A stretch of 58,009 bases of DNA from Chrysomallon squamiferum. Its lineage: Eukaryota; Mollusca; Gastropoda; Neomphalida; Peltospiridae. Location of the stretch: contig CM022668.1 in assembly GCA_012295275.1 (NCBI GenBank), positions 14,574,431-14,632,439 of the forward strand. The letters run 5' to 3'. The notes under the pieces are model-generated. The model searched no databases and was not told the origin of the DNA. It saw only the letters and a list, made by a program, of their open reading frames with translations. Below, one piece after another: positions 25,404 to 36,046 of this stretch (the stretch's first letter is position 1; each line of letters starts with the position of its first letter). The translations under genes were made by a program, and so were the position numbers.

Positions 25404-25420
25404 TTATTATTATCACTATT
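25325..25420. repeat. (TTTTG)/(TTTTA)/(TTTA) microsatellite
   Basis: Compound A/T-rich repeat at the end of a P2 remnant. Confidence 0.95.
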
Positions 25421-25829
25421 ATATTTATTTTTTATTTCCTTGATATATTAGGTTTAATATATCAGTATTTACTAATATGTTTCTTAAACAAAACTCATGC
25501 AACAGCATGTACCTATTTTGTATTTCAAAATATATATTCAGAATTACATCCATTTTAGTTTGTAACTAAATTTCTAATCTATTATAGAAAAAAGTTATCA
25601 TTTCTGTGTAACTAAATTACTGGTGTATTCTTCAAACATAGAAAGTTCTTTTCTATCTGACTAAAATATCGATTTTTGAAAGAAAGAGTGTTGTTTCTAA
25701 ATATTTAAACCGTGTTGTGTTTTATTTATGGTTTCTATGAATATGAGTGTGCGCGTGTGTGTTCGTATGTGTTTTTGCTTGCTGCATGGTTGAAGAAACA
25801 TACAGATCTAAGGTTTACTCAATATAACC

Positions 25830-26409
25830 CTCTTTGATATGAGAGACGCTAAGGGGGCGTTAATCTGTATATAAAAAAGAAATCATCATGGGCCACTGTA
25901 TGCGACATGTTGACGAACAGTCGGGATTGAACGAGCGGGGTCACCACTAATCTGAATTTTTCAGCTGGTCAAGACTATTAGAAATCATATGCAGGAAACT
26001 TTTTCAATCATGTACATTAGCTTACATATTTACTTGTCAATTCTCGATACTTCTGTAGAGAAGTCTTTTTCTACACTTAAACGTATTAAGAATTACCTGT
26101 GCTCAACTCTGAAAGATGAAAAGCTTAGTAATTTTGCACTAATGACTGTAGAATCGTTCGTACCTCGGAAATGTTAACAATATTTTGAATCAGCTTACTG
26201 AAATATAAAGTAGAAAGCACTTCATGTACCTAGATCCTATTTAGGCATATATGTGTTTGATTTTACAGTGCAGTACAGGTATTTGTACTATTGCTTTGCT
26301 TCATTCTAATTAAAGGTTGTCTGATAAGATGATATTGTTTTCTCTGTTACTCTATTAATTACTTGATTTGTGATATTATTGTTATGCATTGTACGAAAGC
26401 AGAGCTTGC

Positions 26410-26410
<1 letters not shown>
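25830..26410 (+). mobile_element. hAT C-terminal fragment, copy H8 (best-preserved frame)
   Basis: The frame from 25989 keeps the hAT dimerisation signature uninterrupted: EKSFSTLKRIKNYL, then STLKDEKLSNFALMTVE. This corresponds to the family pattern ERxFSxLKxIKxxLRSTM..ERLxxLALLxIE. The protein stops soon after and lacks any upstream catalytic part, so it is a relic. Confidence 0.8.

Positions 26411-26412
<2 letters not shown>

Positions 26413-26480
<68 letters not shown>
26413..26480. repeat. (CT)n microsatellite
   Basis: About 34 CT dinucleotides between the tail of H8 and the start of H9, again at the pyrimidine tract 5' of an hAT fragment. Confidence 0.97.
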
Positions 26481-26483
<3 letters not shown>

Positions 26484-26504
26484 GTGAGTTGTGAATAATA
26501 TGTA

Positions 26505-26990
26505 GAAGTCAAATGCTCCACGCGCTTCACTGAAATTAGTTTCTTGAAATCTTCTTTGACACGAAATAAGCTATGGATCCGTTTAACTATATCAAAAAAT
26601 AAATTGTGGGTAAATTCTTATATGAACTTTTGACGCACTATCACAGATGGACCGAACGACTGAGGGTCACCTCCCAATCTTAATATTTCTGTTGGTTAAA
26701 ACTGTCAAAATTGAAACACAAGAAACTTTTCCAAACATTGACATTTATTTACGTATTTACTTGTCAGTTTTCGTCACAAAATGTTCTGGAGGGAGATCTT
26801 TTTCTCCTCTTAAATGAGATCCACACTGAAATATGAGAAACTCAGTAATTTCTCATTAATCCATGTAGAATCGTTTGCTTTATTTTCTTTATACTTAGAT
26901 ACCTATGTGGTCATATCTGTATTTACTTTTACAGTACAGTACCGGCGTTTGATATTGCTTTACTTCATGCTAATTAAAGGTAGTCTCAAA
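26505..26990 (+). mobile_element. hAT C-terminal fragment, copy H9
   Basis: Contains CACTATCACAGATGGACC, CACCTCCCAATCTTAAT and an RSTLKYEKLSNFSLI frame at 26814-26860. The middle ILDQ segment is deleted and it passes straight to the 3' flank CAGTACCGGCGTTTGATATT. Confidence 0.7.
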
Positions 26991-27054
26991 ATATATTATA
27001 TCCCCAAAACTGACTATAATGAAGCCTAGTGTCGACCAATATTTATGCTACGCA

Positions 27055-27420
27055 AATGTCAAACTCTGCATTCACTTCACTGAAATTAATTCATAGGAAT
27101 CCTCTTTGATAGAGAGACACTAATGGTAATAAGCTGCATAAAATTGTCGGTAGTTTTATATGAACTTCTGACGTACTAACATCTATGGGCAGAAAGTCAT
27201 AGGGTCACTTCCCAATCTTAATTTTTCTGTCAAAAACTTGTCAAAAAAGAAACGCAAGAAACTTTTCTAAAGATGTACATTTCTTTACGTAATTTACTTG
27301 TCGCTTCTCATCACAAAGTCTTCTGGACAGGTCTTTTCCTACACTTAATCGTGTTAAGAATTACCTGTATCCACTCTGAAAGATGAAAAGCTCAGTAATT
27401 TGAGAGGGTGAAATTTGAGG
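27055..27420 (+). mobile_element. hAT C-terminal fragment, copy H10 (truncated)
   Basis: Ends at AAAAGCTCAGTAATTTGAGA. The next 120 bases (27345-27550) contain a local tandem duplication of TAATCGTGTTAAGAATTACC through AGAGGGTGAAATTCGAGG. Confidence 0.65.
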
Positions 27421-27539
27421 TGAAATTCGAGGGAACGGGAGACAGGTGTTTTCCTACACTTAATCGTGTTAAGAATTACCTCTGATCCACTTTGAAAGAA
27501 AAGAAGCTCAGTAATTTGAGAGGGTGAAATTCGAGGGGA

Positions 27540-27780
27540 CGGGAGACAGGTGATGTCAAGTGTATATTCCCAGCCTTTATCTCAAGCAACAGCCGGTACT
27601 GTCTTGTATTTGTCGTCAGGCGGCTTTCGCAAACTAAGTCTGAGGTGAACAGTCTTAACTGAATTCAGTTTTGGGATTTGATTAACTTTTGGGGGAAAAC
27701 ACCCGAAAATATGGCTTCGGATAAGACGTTTTAAGCATAATAAAATTGTAAAAAATAAATTAATTAATTAATAAAAAGTA
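27540..27780 (+). repeat. P1b leader with damaged first exon
   Basis: The leader CTCAAGCAACAGCCGGTACT lacks a TATA box. ATGGCTTCGG is intact at 27711-27720, but the donor has mutated from GTAAG to ATAAG. Confidence 0.6.
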
Positions 27781-27799
27781 ATTTCAGCATCTAGGAAAT

Positions 27800-28385
27800 A
27801 CTTGAAGTTGAGAGAAAGGGTATTAGAAGAGTTTGTTTTCTTCATTCTTAATTTTGAGATTTAGCTTTTATGCAAAGCTCCTAATGAAACATTTCACAAC
27901 ATTTAAATGACAAAATTTATCACTTGAATATCATTTGTCTTTTCCTATCAATAAAAATATATATATTATGTGATTGATCAATATAAAGGACTTTCTCGGA
28001 CATACTCTCATTTCACACTGTAAATGCATATAGATGATTTCAGATTGATTGATGGGTAGACAGAGAAATAGAGGAACAGACAAGTAATCCAGTTATAAAG
28101 AAATTAACTCTTGGAGAGAAAAAAATCACTATTTGTGTTAGTAGTACTTTACCTTAATTATTTTTAAAATTCTGTATTTGGTGTGTCCCGACAGAAAATA
28201 TGAACACCACGACTTTGTCACTGAAAGGCAGTTTTCAGAGAAATATAAATTTATTTATTTATTTTGATTTTATTTTGATTATTTACTTTTCCATTAAATT
28301 TGTATTCACTTTTAATATATATATATATACTTCTAAAAATATTTATTTACAAATATATATACACAAATAAACATTGTAGTAGAAT
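27800..28385 (+). repeat. Post-leader AT-rich stretch and partial P2
   Basis: Holds the intron-like block TATTAGAAGAGTTTGTTTTC, a GATTGATGGGTAGACAGAG segment, a short P2 piece (28150-28255) and an (AT)n tract at 28317-28330. No gene is seen. Confidence 0.5.
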
Positions 28386-28879
28386 ATAAATATTTTGTCT
28401 TTCCGAATTAATATTCTGAATTACACACGTTTTAATTTGTAACATAATCAGAAATCTAGTTTAGAATAGGGAGCATTCATGTCTGTGAATGTTAATTACT
28501 GATGTACTTTTCAAAGAGAGGTAGTTCGTGTCTATGTAACTAAAATACTGACTGCTTTTTCAAAGAAAGTGGGTTGTTCCTATATATTTAAACTATGTTG
28601 AGTTTTATTTATACTCTACGTGGTTTCAATGAATCTGTGGGTGCGTCTGTATGTTCGAATGTGTTTCTGTCGGCTGCATGGTTGAAAAAACGTATAAATC
28701 TGAGCTTCGTATAACATAAAACGCTTGGTCCATGCTATCATAAAATATCAAATAGAAACAGACTAATTACATTACGTTCAAAACAAATGAGTCGATCCGA
28801 GAAGCAAAAAATAATACTTAATAAAACTATATAGGAAACTTGTGCCTCATTATCACTAAGGCTGACTAGGCTTTTTTCT

Positions 28880-29400
28880 TTTAGTGTCAAATGTTAATAC
28901 CGTGGACATGTCAAACTGTCCATGTACATCATTGAAATTAATTTATTGGAATCCTATTTTATACGAGAGATGCTAAGGGTACTCTAAACTACATAAAAAA
29001 GAAATTATACAAATATCTATGTGAAATTTTGCGCACAGTCAGTACCTAGGTCGAAGGGGTGGTCACTCCCCAAATCTTAATTTTTCTGTTGGTCATAACT
29101 GTTAAAAATAAAAAACAGGAAACTTTTCCCAACATGTACATTTGTTTACATTCATCCGTGCTCTGGAAATTAAATGTTAACAATATTCTGGATCAGTTTG
29201 TAGAAAGATTAACGAGAAAAATTACTAACTAACTAGATACCTATTTAGGCACGTGTTTGATTTTACAGTAGATTACCGTTATTTTGTTATTACTTTGCTT
29301 CGTGCTAATTAAAGGTTGTCTGAAAATATGATATTATTTTCTTTGTTACTCCATCAATTACTTCAGTTGTAATATTATTACAATAAATTGTACGAAAGGA
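28880..29400 (+). mobile_element. hAT C-terminal fragment, copy H11
   Basis: Deleted across the NCSGE..SFS region: at 29155 the sequence jumps to CCGTGCTCTGGAAATTAAAT. It keeps NILDQFVERLTRK at 29178-29220 and the complete 3' flank. Confidence 0.65.
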
Positions 29401-29690
29401 GAGTGGGAAAGGAGAGGGGAGCTGTGTTGGGGCTGTCGATGAGCCCAAATAATCTCGAAGCCTAGCGGCACTACCTTGTGTTAATACAGCACTTTATCCA
29501 GCCAACCCTTATCTGTATTTGTCGTCTAGCGGCTAGCAAAAATTAATTCTGCAGCTGACAGTCCTAACTGAATTCAATTTTGCTATTTTATTAACTTGGA
29601 GAAAAGACCTATTATTGGTTCGAGCAAATTTAATTAAATTGTAATAAATTAAGTAAACAGTTAATTAATAAAAAAATAATTTAGCATGAC
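29401..29690 (+). repeat. hAT tail plus P1b leader, first exon lost
   Basis: Contains GGGGCTGTCGATGAGCC, then a shortened leader CCAACCCTTATCTGTATTTG. The ATG position reads ATTGGTTCGA and no donor is present. Confidence 0.55.
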
Positions 29691-30319
29691 GAAAATACTC
29701 GAAGTTCATAAAAAGTGTATTAGTGGAGTTTGTTTTCTTCTCTCTTAATTTTCAAAATGACGTTTTATAGAGAGAACATAATGAAACATTTCACAACAAT
29801 TAAAATATCTCTAGTATGTGGATTGATCAATATAAACGAGTATTTTGGAGATACTTTCATTACAGAATGTATATGAATGTAGATGATTTCAGGTAGATAG
29901 ATGGTAGACACAGAAACAGAGGGACTGACACACAAACAGGTTAATCGAGTTAAGAAACAATTAATATCAATAGTTGTATTAGTAGTACTTTTCTTAATTA
30001 TTTTTGAAACTTTGAATTTGGGGTGTCCCGACAGAAAATATAAACTCTATGACTTTGTCACTAAAAAGAAATGTTCGGAGAAATATATTTTTCCTCATGA
30101 AAAGAAGTGTCATGCCTAACCTTTTATAAAGCAACAATAAGTAAACGATATACCAGAATAATATATCAGGTGTTTGCATGTGGACACGTTATTAAATGTT
30201 ACATATCAGTGCGTTTCTTAAGAACTAAACAGTATGTTAATTCTATTTATACACGGTGTATTGTCACTGAGATGTCACATAAAGGTCAAATACAAAGACG
30301 AGGGCCTTCTTTTACTTCT

Positions 30320-30377
30320 AACGTGCTTCAAAACAGCTTGCTCTGATTAGCACGTTAATTTTGTTTAACGTTCGAGG
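30320..30377 (+). mobile_element. Mini-SINE-like element, copy S2 (5'-truncated)
   Basis: Inserted in a P2 copy between two copies of TTTACTTCT (30311-30319 and 30378-30386). Removing it restores the module order CTTTTACTTCTTGGAGG seen in the other copies. Only the 3' hairpin half is present, bounded by AACGTGCT and AGCACGTT, followed by a T-rich tail. A 5' truncation with intact 3' end is typical of target-primed reverse transcription. Confidence 0.7.
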
Positions 30378-30439
30378 TTTACTTCTTGGAGGTAATTTCT
30401 TCACGTTCATAATGACATTGCAGATTTGTATGACGATTG

Positions 30440-30580
30440 TTTCAGTTATTTTATTTTATTTTATTTTATTTTATTTATTTTATTTTATTTTATTCCTTTT
30501 ATTTATTGACTTAATTTATTTTATTTTTATTATTTATTTTTTAATTATTTAAAATTTGTATTTACTTATTTATTTATTTG

Positions 30581-30583
<3 letters not shown>
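30440..30583. repeat. (TTTTA)n low-complexity tract
   Basis: A/T-only pentamer and tetramer repeats ending a P2 copy. Confidence 0.9.
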
Positions 30584-30633
<50 letters not shown>

Positions 30634-30658
30634 CAGTATATATATAATAAACATAGCA

Positions 30659-30691
<33 letters not shown>

Positions 30692-30716
30692 CTTCTTATT
30701 TGCGCTGCTATGTTTT
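30584..30716. repeat. (AT)n tracts with 15-bp inverted repeat
   Basis: Two (TA)n tracts (30584-30632 and 30663-30691). AAACATAGCAGCGCA (30649-30663) is exactly complementary to TGCGCTGCTATGTTT (30701-30715), so the second AT tract sits in the loop of a perfect 15-bp stem. Confidence 0.95.
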
Positions 30717-30849
30717 AGAGTTAAACACAGCAATATTAACGAATAAGTCTTTCCAAATAAAAATCATGCAGTAGTATGTAGTGATGTTGTCATCCACAAC
30801 TAATTCTAGGAATTACACACGTTTTAATTTGTGACTAAATCACTAATCT

Positions 30850-31500
30850 AATTCATAGGAAACACGAAAGAAACTAAATTTTATAAAAAAGAAATTATAC
30901 AAAGATTTATGTCTGCGACGGACACGCCCGCTGACCTGTCAGAAAGTGTGCCCGTCGTAGACGTGCTTCCCAAGAGCTAGCTCTGATTAGCACGTTAATG
31001 TTTTTCATTCATTCATTCATTCAAGATTTATGTTACTTTTGACGCACAGTCATGGATGGGCCGAAAATGTTGGAGACATCCCCCAGTCTCAGTTTTTCAT
31101 TGGTCATAATTATTAAAAATGGAATATAGGAAACTTTTTGTTTACTTATTTACTTCTCACTTCTCAATACAAACTGTTAAGGAGCAAGGTCTTCTTCTGC
31201 TCCTAAACGTGGTCCAGAATGAAATGTGAGAGGCTCAGTAATTTGGCATCGATCCAGGTAGACTCGTCTGTGCTCTGGAAATTAAATGTTAACAATATTC
31301 TGGATCAGTCTGTAGAAAGATTAACGAGAAAAATTACTAACTACGTAGATACCTATTTAAGCGTATATATGTTTGAGTTTACAGTAGATTCCCCATATTT
31401 TTAGTATTATTTTCGTTCATGCTAATTAAAAGTTATTTTCTTTGTTACTTGATTTATTATTCCATTTCTAATATTATTGCATTAAATTGAACGAAATGAC
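30850..31500 (+). mobile_element. hAT C-terminal fragment, copy H12, split by S3
   Basis: The upstream part up to 30912 and the downstream part from 31023 are separated by the S3 insertion. The frame at 31219-31340 is well preserved: MKCERLSNLASIQVDSSVLW and NVNNILDQSVERLTRK. Confidence 0.75.
30913..31022 (+). mobile_element. Mini-SINE-like element, copy S3 (full)
   Basis: Flanked by an 11-bp direct repeat AAGATTTATGT (30902-30912 and 31023-31033). The 5' end (CTGCGACGGACACG) coincides with that of S1. Relative to S1 the right arms changed from GCGT to GTGT and from GTCGCAGA to GTCGTAGA, which keeps both stems paired through G-U. The tail is GTTTTT followed by (CATT)n, a LINE/SINE-like 3' microsatellite tail. 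Confidence 0.7.
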
Positions 31501-31539
31501 AGCAGGAAATTCTCTGGAAGGCGCGTTGTGGGGGTGTCG

Positions 31540-31640
31540 ATAGGCCGACAGAATGTCGAAGTTAAAAGCACTAGCACGTGTTAATACAGCACTGCACCTT
31601 GCAACCCTTATCTCAAGCAACAACCAGTACTGTTTTGTAA
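31540..31640 (+). repeat. hAT tail plus truncated P1b leader
   Basis: Contains AGCACTAGCACGTGTTAATA and CTCAAGCAACAACCAGTACT, then is cut at 31637 and joined to later intron-like sequence. No first exon is present. Confidence 0.55.
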
Positions 31641-32374
31641 ATGACAGAATTTTTCGTTTGAATATTATTTGGCTTTTCCTATGAATAAAAGCATCTCTTT
31701 TATGTGATAGATCAATCTAGATTATTTTTTCGTCATAGAATCATTACACACTGTAAATGTATATAGATGATTTCATATAGACTGAAGGGTAGACAGAGAA
31801 ATAGAGGGACAGACACACAGACAAAATAATTCACTTATAAATAAATAAACTCTTGGAAAAAAAAAAAAACCATTCTGTACTTGGGGTGTCCCCATATAAA
31901 ATATGAATACCACGACATCGTCACTAAAAGGAAGTTTTCGGAGAAATATATTTTTCTTCAGGCACAGAAATGTCTTGCCAAACGTTTTATAAAGCAACAA
32001 TAAGTAAGCTCTGTACAGAGAATAATATATCAGACCTTTGCATGTTGAAACGTTATCAAATGTTACGTATCAGTGCATTTATAAAGAATTAAACAAAATA
32101 TTAATTCCATTTATACACGGTGTATTGTCATTGATGTCTCATGTATCAGTAAAATATGAAGACAAGTTTGTTATTTTACTTCTTGGAGGTGATAGGTTCA
32201 CGTTGATAATGACATTTCATAATGTTTTGACTTAGTTTTCCGCAGATTTGCATGACGATTGCTTTTGTTATTATATTATATTATATTACATTATATTATA
32301 CTATATTATATTATATTATTATTTTATTTTTAATCGTACTATTTTTTATTTTTTTTATTTTTGATTTTGATTGA

Positions 32375-32409
<35 letters not shown>

Positions 32410-33279
32410 TCCCCCCACTGGATTATTTAACAGTTTTCTACAGCCATATGAATTAATATGTTCGTTCGAGTAAGAATCATGCAGTCGTAGTATGTTATTT
32501 TATTCTTTCAAAATTAGTATTCAGAATTATACACATTTTAATAATTTGTGACTAAATCACTAATCGATTTTAGAAGAAAAGGTAGCATCCATTTTCTGTA
32601 ACTGAATTATTGATGTATTTTTCAAACAGATGTAATTCGTTTCTGTGTAATCAAAATACTGTTTGATTTTTGAAAGAAAGGTCCTGTATTTCTATACATT
32701 TAAAATATGCTGTCTTTTGTTTATACTCTATGTGGTTTGTATGAATCTGTCTGTACGTCTGTGTGTAGTTGTATGTGCTTCCGTCTGCTGCGTGGTTGAA
32801 GAAACGTATTATTATTATTGTTATAATCATTACTATTATTATTATTATTTGTGTGTGTGTGTGTGTTTTACAGGTTAATACCACAATTTCAAGTAAAACA
32901 ATTGCAGTTATATCTAATAATCGTATTCTTCAGAATTAGACACGTTTCAATTTCTATAGAACTAAATTACTCATGTATTTATGAAACAGAGAGAGTTCAG
33001 CCATTACAAAACCGTCCATGTTAAATATGTTGTATTCTATACTATATGGTTTGTACGCATGCTTGTCTGTATGTATGCATGTTTGAAGAAATATACAGAT
33101 CTAATACAACCATCATAAAATAGCATGTTTATTACATCATTACTTTAGTTTAAAACCTGTGATGTACACACGAATTCAAAGTATTAATATCTGTTATGTC
33201 ACACTCTGTTTGCTCGTTGTAATTTATTTATGTATGATATGTGATCAGATAGTTAATAAAACTGTTAACCAGTAAAGGA

Positions 33280-33500
33280 AAGTGAGTCATCATAAGTACC
33301 TATTTTCGTGGAAATACGTTTTCCTCATGAACAGACCTGTTTTGTCAACCTTTATATAAAGCACGAACGAGTACTGTGTTGTATTTGTCATCAAGCAGTT
33401 ATCACAAACTAATTTAGGATTTTGTTGACTTTGGGGTAAAGATAAGATATGGCTTCGGGTAAGACATTTTAAATTTAATTAAACTGTATGAAATTAATTA
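33280..33500 (+). promoter_or_regulatory. Promoter-like module P1a with intact orphan first exon (copy 3)
   Basis: Contains TTTTCGTGGAAATACG, a TATA box TTTATATAAAG (about 33352), the leader ACGAGTACTGTGTTGTATTT, and ATGGCTTCGG (33449-33458) with the donor GTAAGA. It lies 2.6 kb upstream of the GIMAP pseudogene exon (36047). Splicing the two would be in frame (MAS-D-SDSESELC), so this may be that copy's own first exon. Confidence 0.5.
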
Positions 33501-33714
33501 ATTGATTAATTAATAAAACGTAATTTAGCATCAACAAAATACTTAAGTTGATAAAAAGAGTATTAGAGGAGATTGTTTATTTTTGTCTTAATTTTGAATT
33601 TTATTTTCATTTTTATTTACATATATATCCATAGAAAGCTTATAATGAACATTTGAAAATACATATATGAAACCTTTTTTCTCTTTTTCTTTCTTTTAGT
33701 GTTAAATGTTGATA

Positions 33715-34085
33715 CTATATATATATGGTAAAGGTTTCATGCGTGTCACTGAAATTAATTTATAGGAATCCTCTTTGATACAACAGAGGCTTAGCACGCG
33801 CTAAACTATGAAAAAATATGTTGTTTTTTTACTTAGTCAAAACCTTTAATTACAAAATGCAAGAAACTTTTCCAAACTTGTACATTTGTTTAAGTATTTA
33901 CTTATCACTGCTCGATACAAACTCGTCTTTTTATGCTCTGAAACGCGATCCATTGCGAAAGATGAAAAGTTCAGTAATTTGTTATTAATGAATGTAGAAT
34001 AGTTTTATTCTGGAAATTATATTTTAACAATATTCTGGATCATTCTGCTGAAAGATTAACCAGAAAAATGTTTACGTTCCTAGGT
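33715..34085 (+). mobile_element. hAT C-terminal fragment, copy H13
   Basis: Contains ATGCAAGAAACTTTTCCAAA and FNNILDHSAERLTRK-like debris at 34020-34065. The 3' flank is missing. Confidence 0.65.
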
Positions 34086-34089
34086 ATGA

Positions 34090-34335
34090 ACGGGCTAAAG
34101 AAAGCTCGAAGGCTAAGGACACTAGCACGGTTTAATACCGCACTGTATCTGACCAGTCCTTATCTTACTCAACGACGAGTACTGTGCTGTTGTCAAGCGG
34201 CTGTCAAAAATTAATTGTGCAACTATCAGTCCTAACCGAATTCAATTTTGTGATTTTATTAACTTGGGGAAAAGAAGAAATATGCCTTCGGATAAGGCGT
34301 TTTAAGTTTAATTAAATTGTAATAAATAAATTTGT
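34090..34335 (+). repeat. hAT tail plus P1b leader, first exon damaged
   Basis: The leader ACTCAACGACGAGTACTGTG has no TATA box. The mini-exon reads ATGCCTTCGG (34282) and the donor is ATAAG. Confidence 0.55.
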
Positions 34336-34944
34336 CAATCAATTAATTGATATAAAAATTTATTTAGTAAGTATATTCATAGAATAATATATTAGGTAAA
34401 CAGATAGTTCCTTACAGAGGACACGTTATCTAATGTCACTGCATTGATAAAGTTTAAACAAAATTTTAAATTTATTCTATATTAAAGGTCTCAGTGACAG
34501 AAAAACATAAATACGAGTTTGTAACTGTAATTTTCACAACACAATTTAACACTTAAATAACAAAATATATGAACAAGTCTTTTTCACGCTCCTAGCACTG
34601 ATAAATAGTTTTCGGAGAAATAGATTTCTCCTCAGGAACAGAAGTATCTTGCCAAACCTTTTAAAAACCAAAAATAATTAAACTGTATCGACACAGTGAT
34701 ATAGTAGATAAACAGATCTTTACATGTTGGCTGGCACGTGTCAAATGTCACAAACCGATATGTTTATAAAGAACTAAATAATGTCTTCACTCATCTTATG
34801 CACGCTGTATTTTGAGTCATCGCTCATAAAAGAAAAAGAAAGGCCGAATTTGTTCTTGTAATTTTAAAATGAAACAAGTTTAAATTGATAATGACTTTTG
34901 ATAATCTTTTGACCTAATTTTCTAGAGATTTGCATTACTATTAA

Positions 34945-35311
34945 TTCGATTAAAACTGCTTTCATTTATTTATTAATTTGTATGTATTTTTTTTTTTGTA
35001 TGTTTGTATTTTGTTTAATTGTTTATTTATTTATCTGTATATATTATTTATTCGTTTGTATGTTTGTTTGTATGTTCATTTATTTGTTTATTTTTGTTAG
35101 TTTAGTATTTATTTAATCATTTGTTTATTTTTGTTAGTTTATTTACTTATTTACAAATTTATTTATTTGTATATATGTTTATTCATTTGTATCTTTGTTT
35201 ATATGTTTGTTTATCTATTTATTTTATTTTATTCTATTTCGTTCCATTCCTTAATATGGATATAATAATAATAATCATCATAATTATAATAATAATAAAT
35301 AAATAAATAAA

Positions 35312-35347
<36 letters not shown>

Positions 35348-35350
35348 ATT
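34945..35350. repeat. TTTA/TTTG low complexity and poly-A
   Basis: Degenerate TTTATTTGTATG repeats (34960-35260), AATAAATA repeats, and poly-A at about 35319-35346. Tyrosine/leucine-rich frames are not coding. Confidence 0.9.
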
Positions 35351-35394
35351 ACTTCTTGATTTAGATATCGGGAAGCTAGACTGAATGTTCGATA

Positions 35395-35600
35395 GATTGT
35401 AACAAGCTGTATTTGGGGATATACGTTTTCCTCAGGAACACAGATTTTTTGTCAACTCTTGTATAAAGCAACAGAGAGTACTCTGCTGTATTTATCGTGA
35501 AACGGCTACCACAAACTAATAATGCGCTGAAAAGTTCTAACCGACTTCAGTTTTGAGATTTTATTAACGTTGCTTCGTGTAAGATGTTACAAATATTATT
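35395..35600 (+). repeat. P1a module, first exon eroded
   Basis: Contains ATACGTTTTCCTCAGGAAC, a TATA-like TTGTATAAAG and the leader AGAGTACTCTGCTGTATTTA. The ATG is lost (GTTGCTTCGTGTAAGATG), while the donor-like GTAAGA persists. Confidence 0.55.
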
Positions 35601-36046
35601 AAATTTTAATGAATAAATAAAGAAATAAAGAAATCAATTTAAAAAAGTAATAAAAGTAAAATCAGTAAAAGATATTTTAACATGATCAAAATCTCGCGAA
35701 GTTAACCAAATTTAACAGGTTTTTAATGTGTTTTCTTCTTTTATAGTTTTGAAACTTATTGGATAATGATATCTCAAATGAATGAATTCTTCATTTAATA
35801 TTATTTTTCTTTAGTTATAAACTAAAATTACTCTGGAATCTCATCTTCATTAAAAAGGTTGATCCATACAAATTGCTTTTTGTGGACAATCATTATAGAC
35901 TGGATATATTTATAGATATACACAGAGAAACAGGCGGATAGACAGTTAGAAAGATCACAATAATGATGATAGTAATAATATTAACAGCAGTGAAAATATC
36001 AAAATAAGACTTCGTTTCTACACAGAGTGTATTTAATCTGTTTCAG

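Larger units (their letters stand above)
8805..34945 (+). repeat. Promoter-like module P2, about 16 dispersed copies
   Basis: A recurring ~300-bp block. In order it has TTTTCGGAGAAATAC, TTTTTCCTCAGGAACAGAAG, a TATA-like CCTTTTATAAAGCAACAATA, TAGATAAACAGATCTTTGCA, GACACGTTATCAAATGTTAC, CACGGTGTATTGTCAGTGAG and GATTTGCATGACGATTG, usually followed by a (TTTTA)n/(ATT)n tract. Copies or partial copies lie at about 8805-9030, 9950-10265, 11735-11870, 12000-12450, 13780-14035, 15295-15600, 17090-17270, 18635-18930, 18935-19310, 20695-20985, 22030-22330, 24190-24270, 28150-28255, 29985-30425, 31875-32250 and 34570-34945. Its first part is clearly related to module P1, but no first exon follows. Function is unknown. 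Confidence 0.75.
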
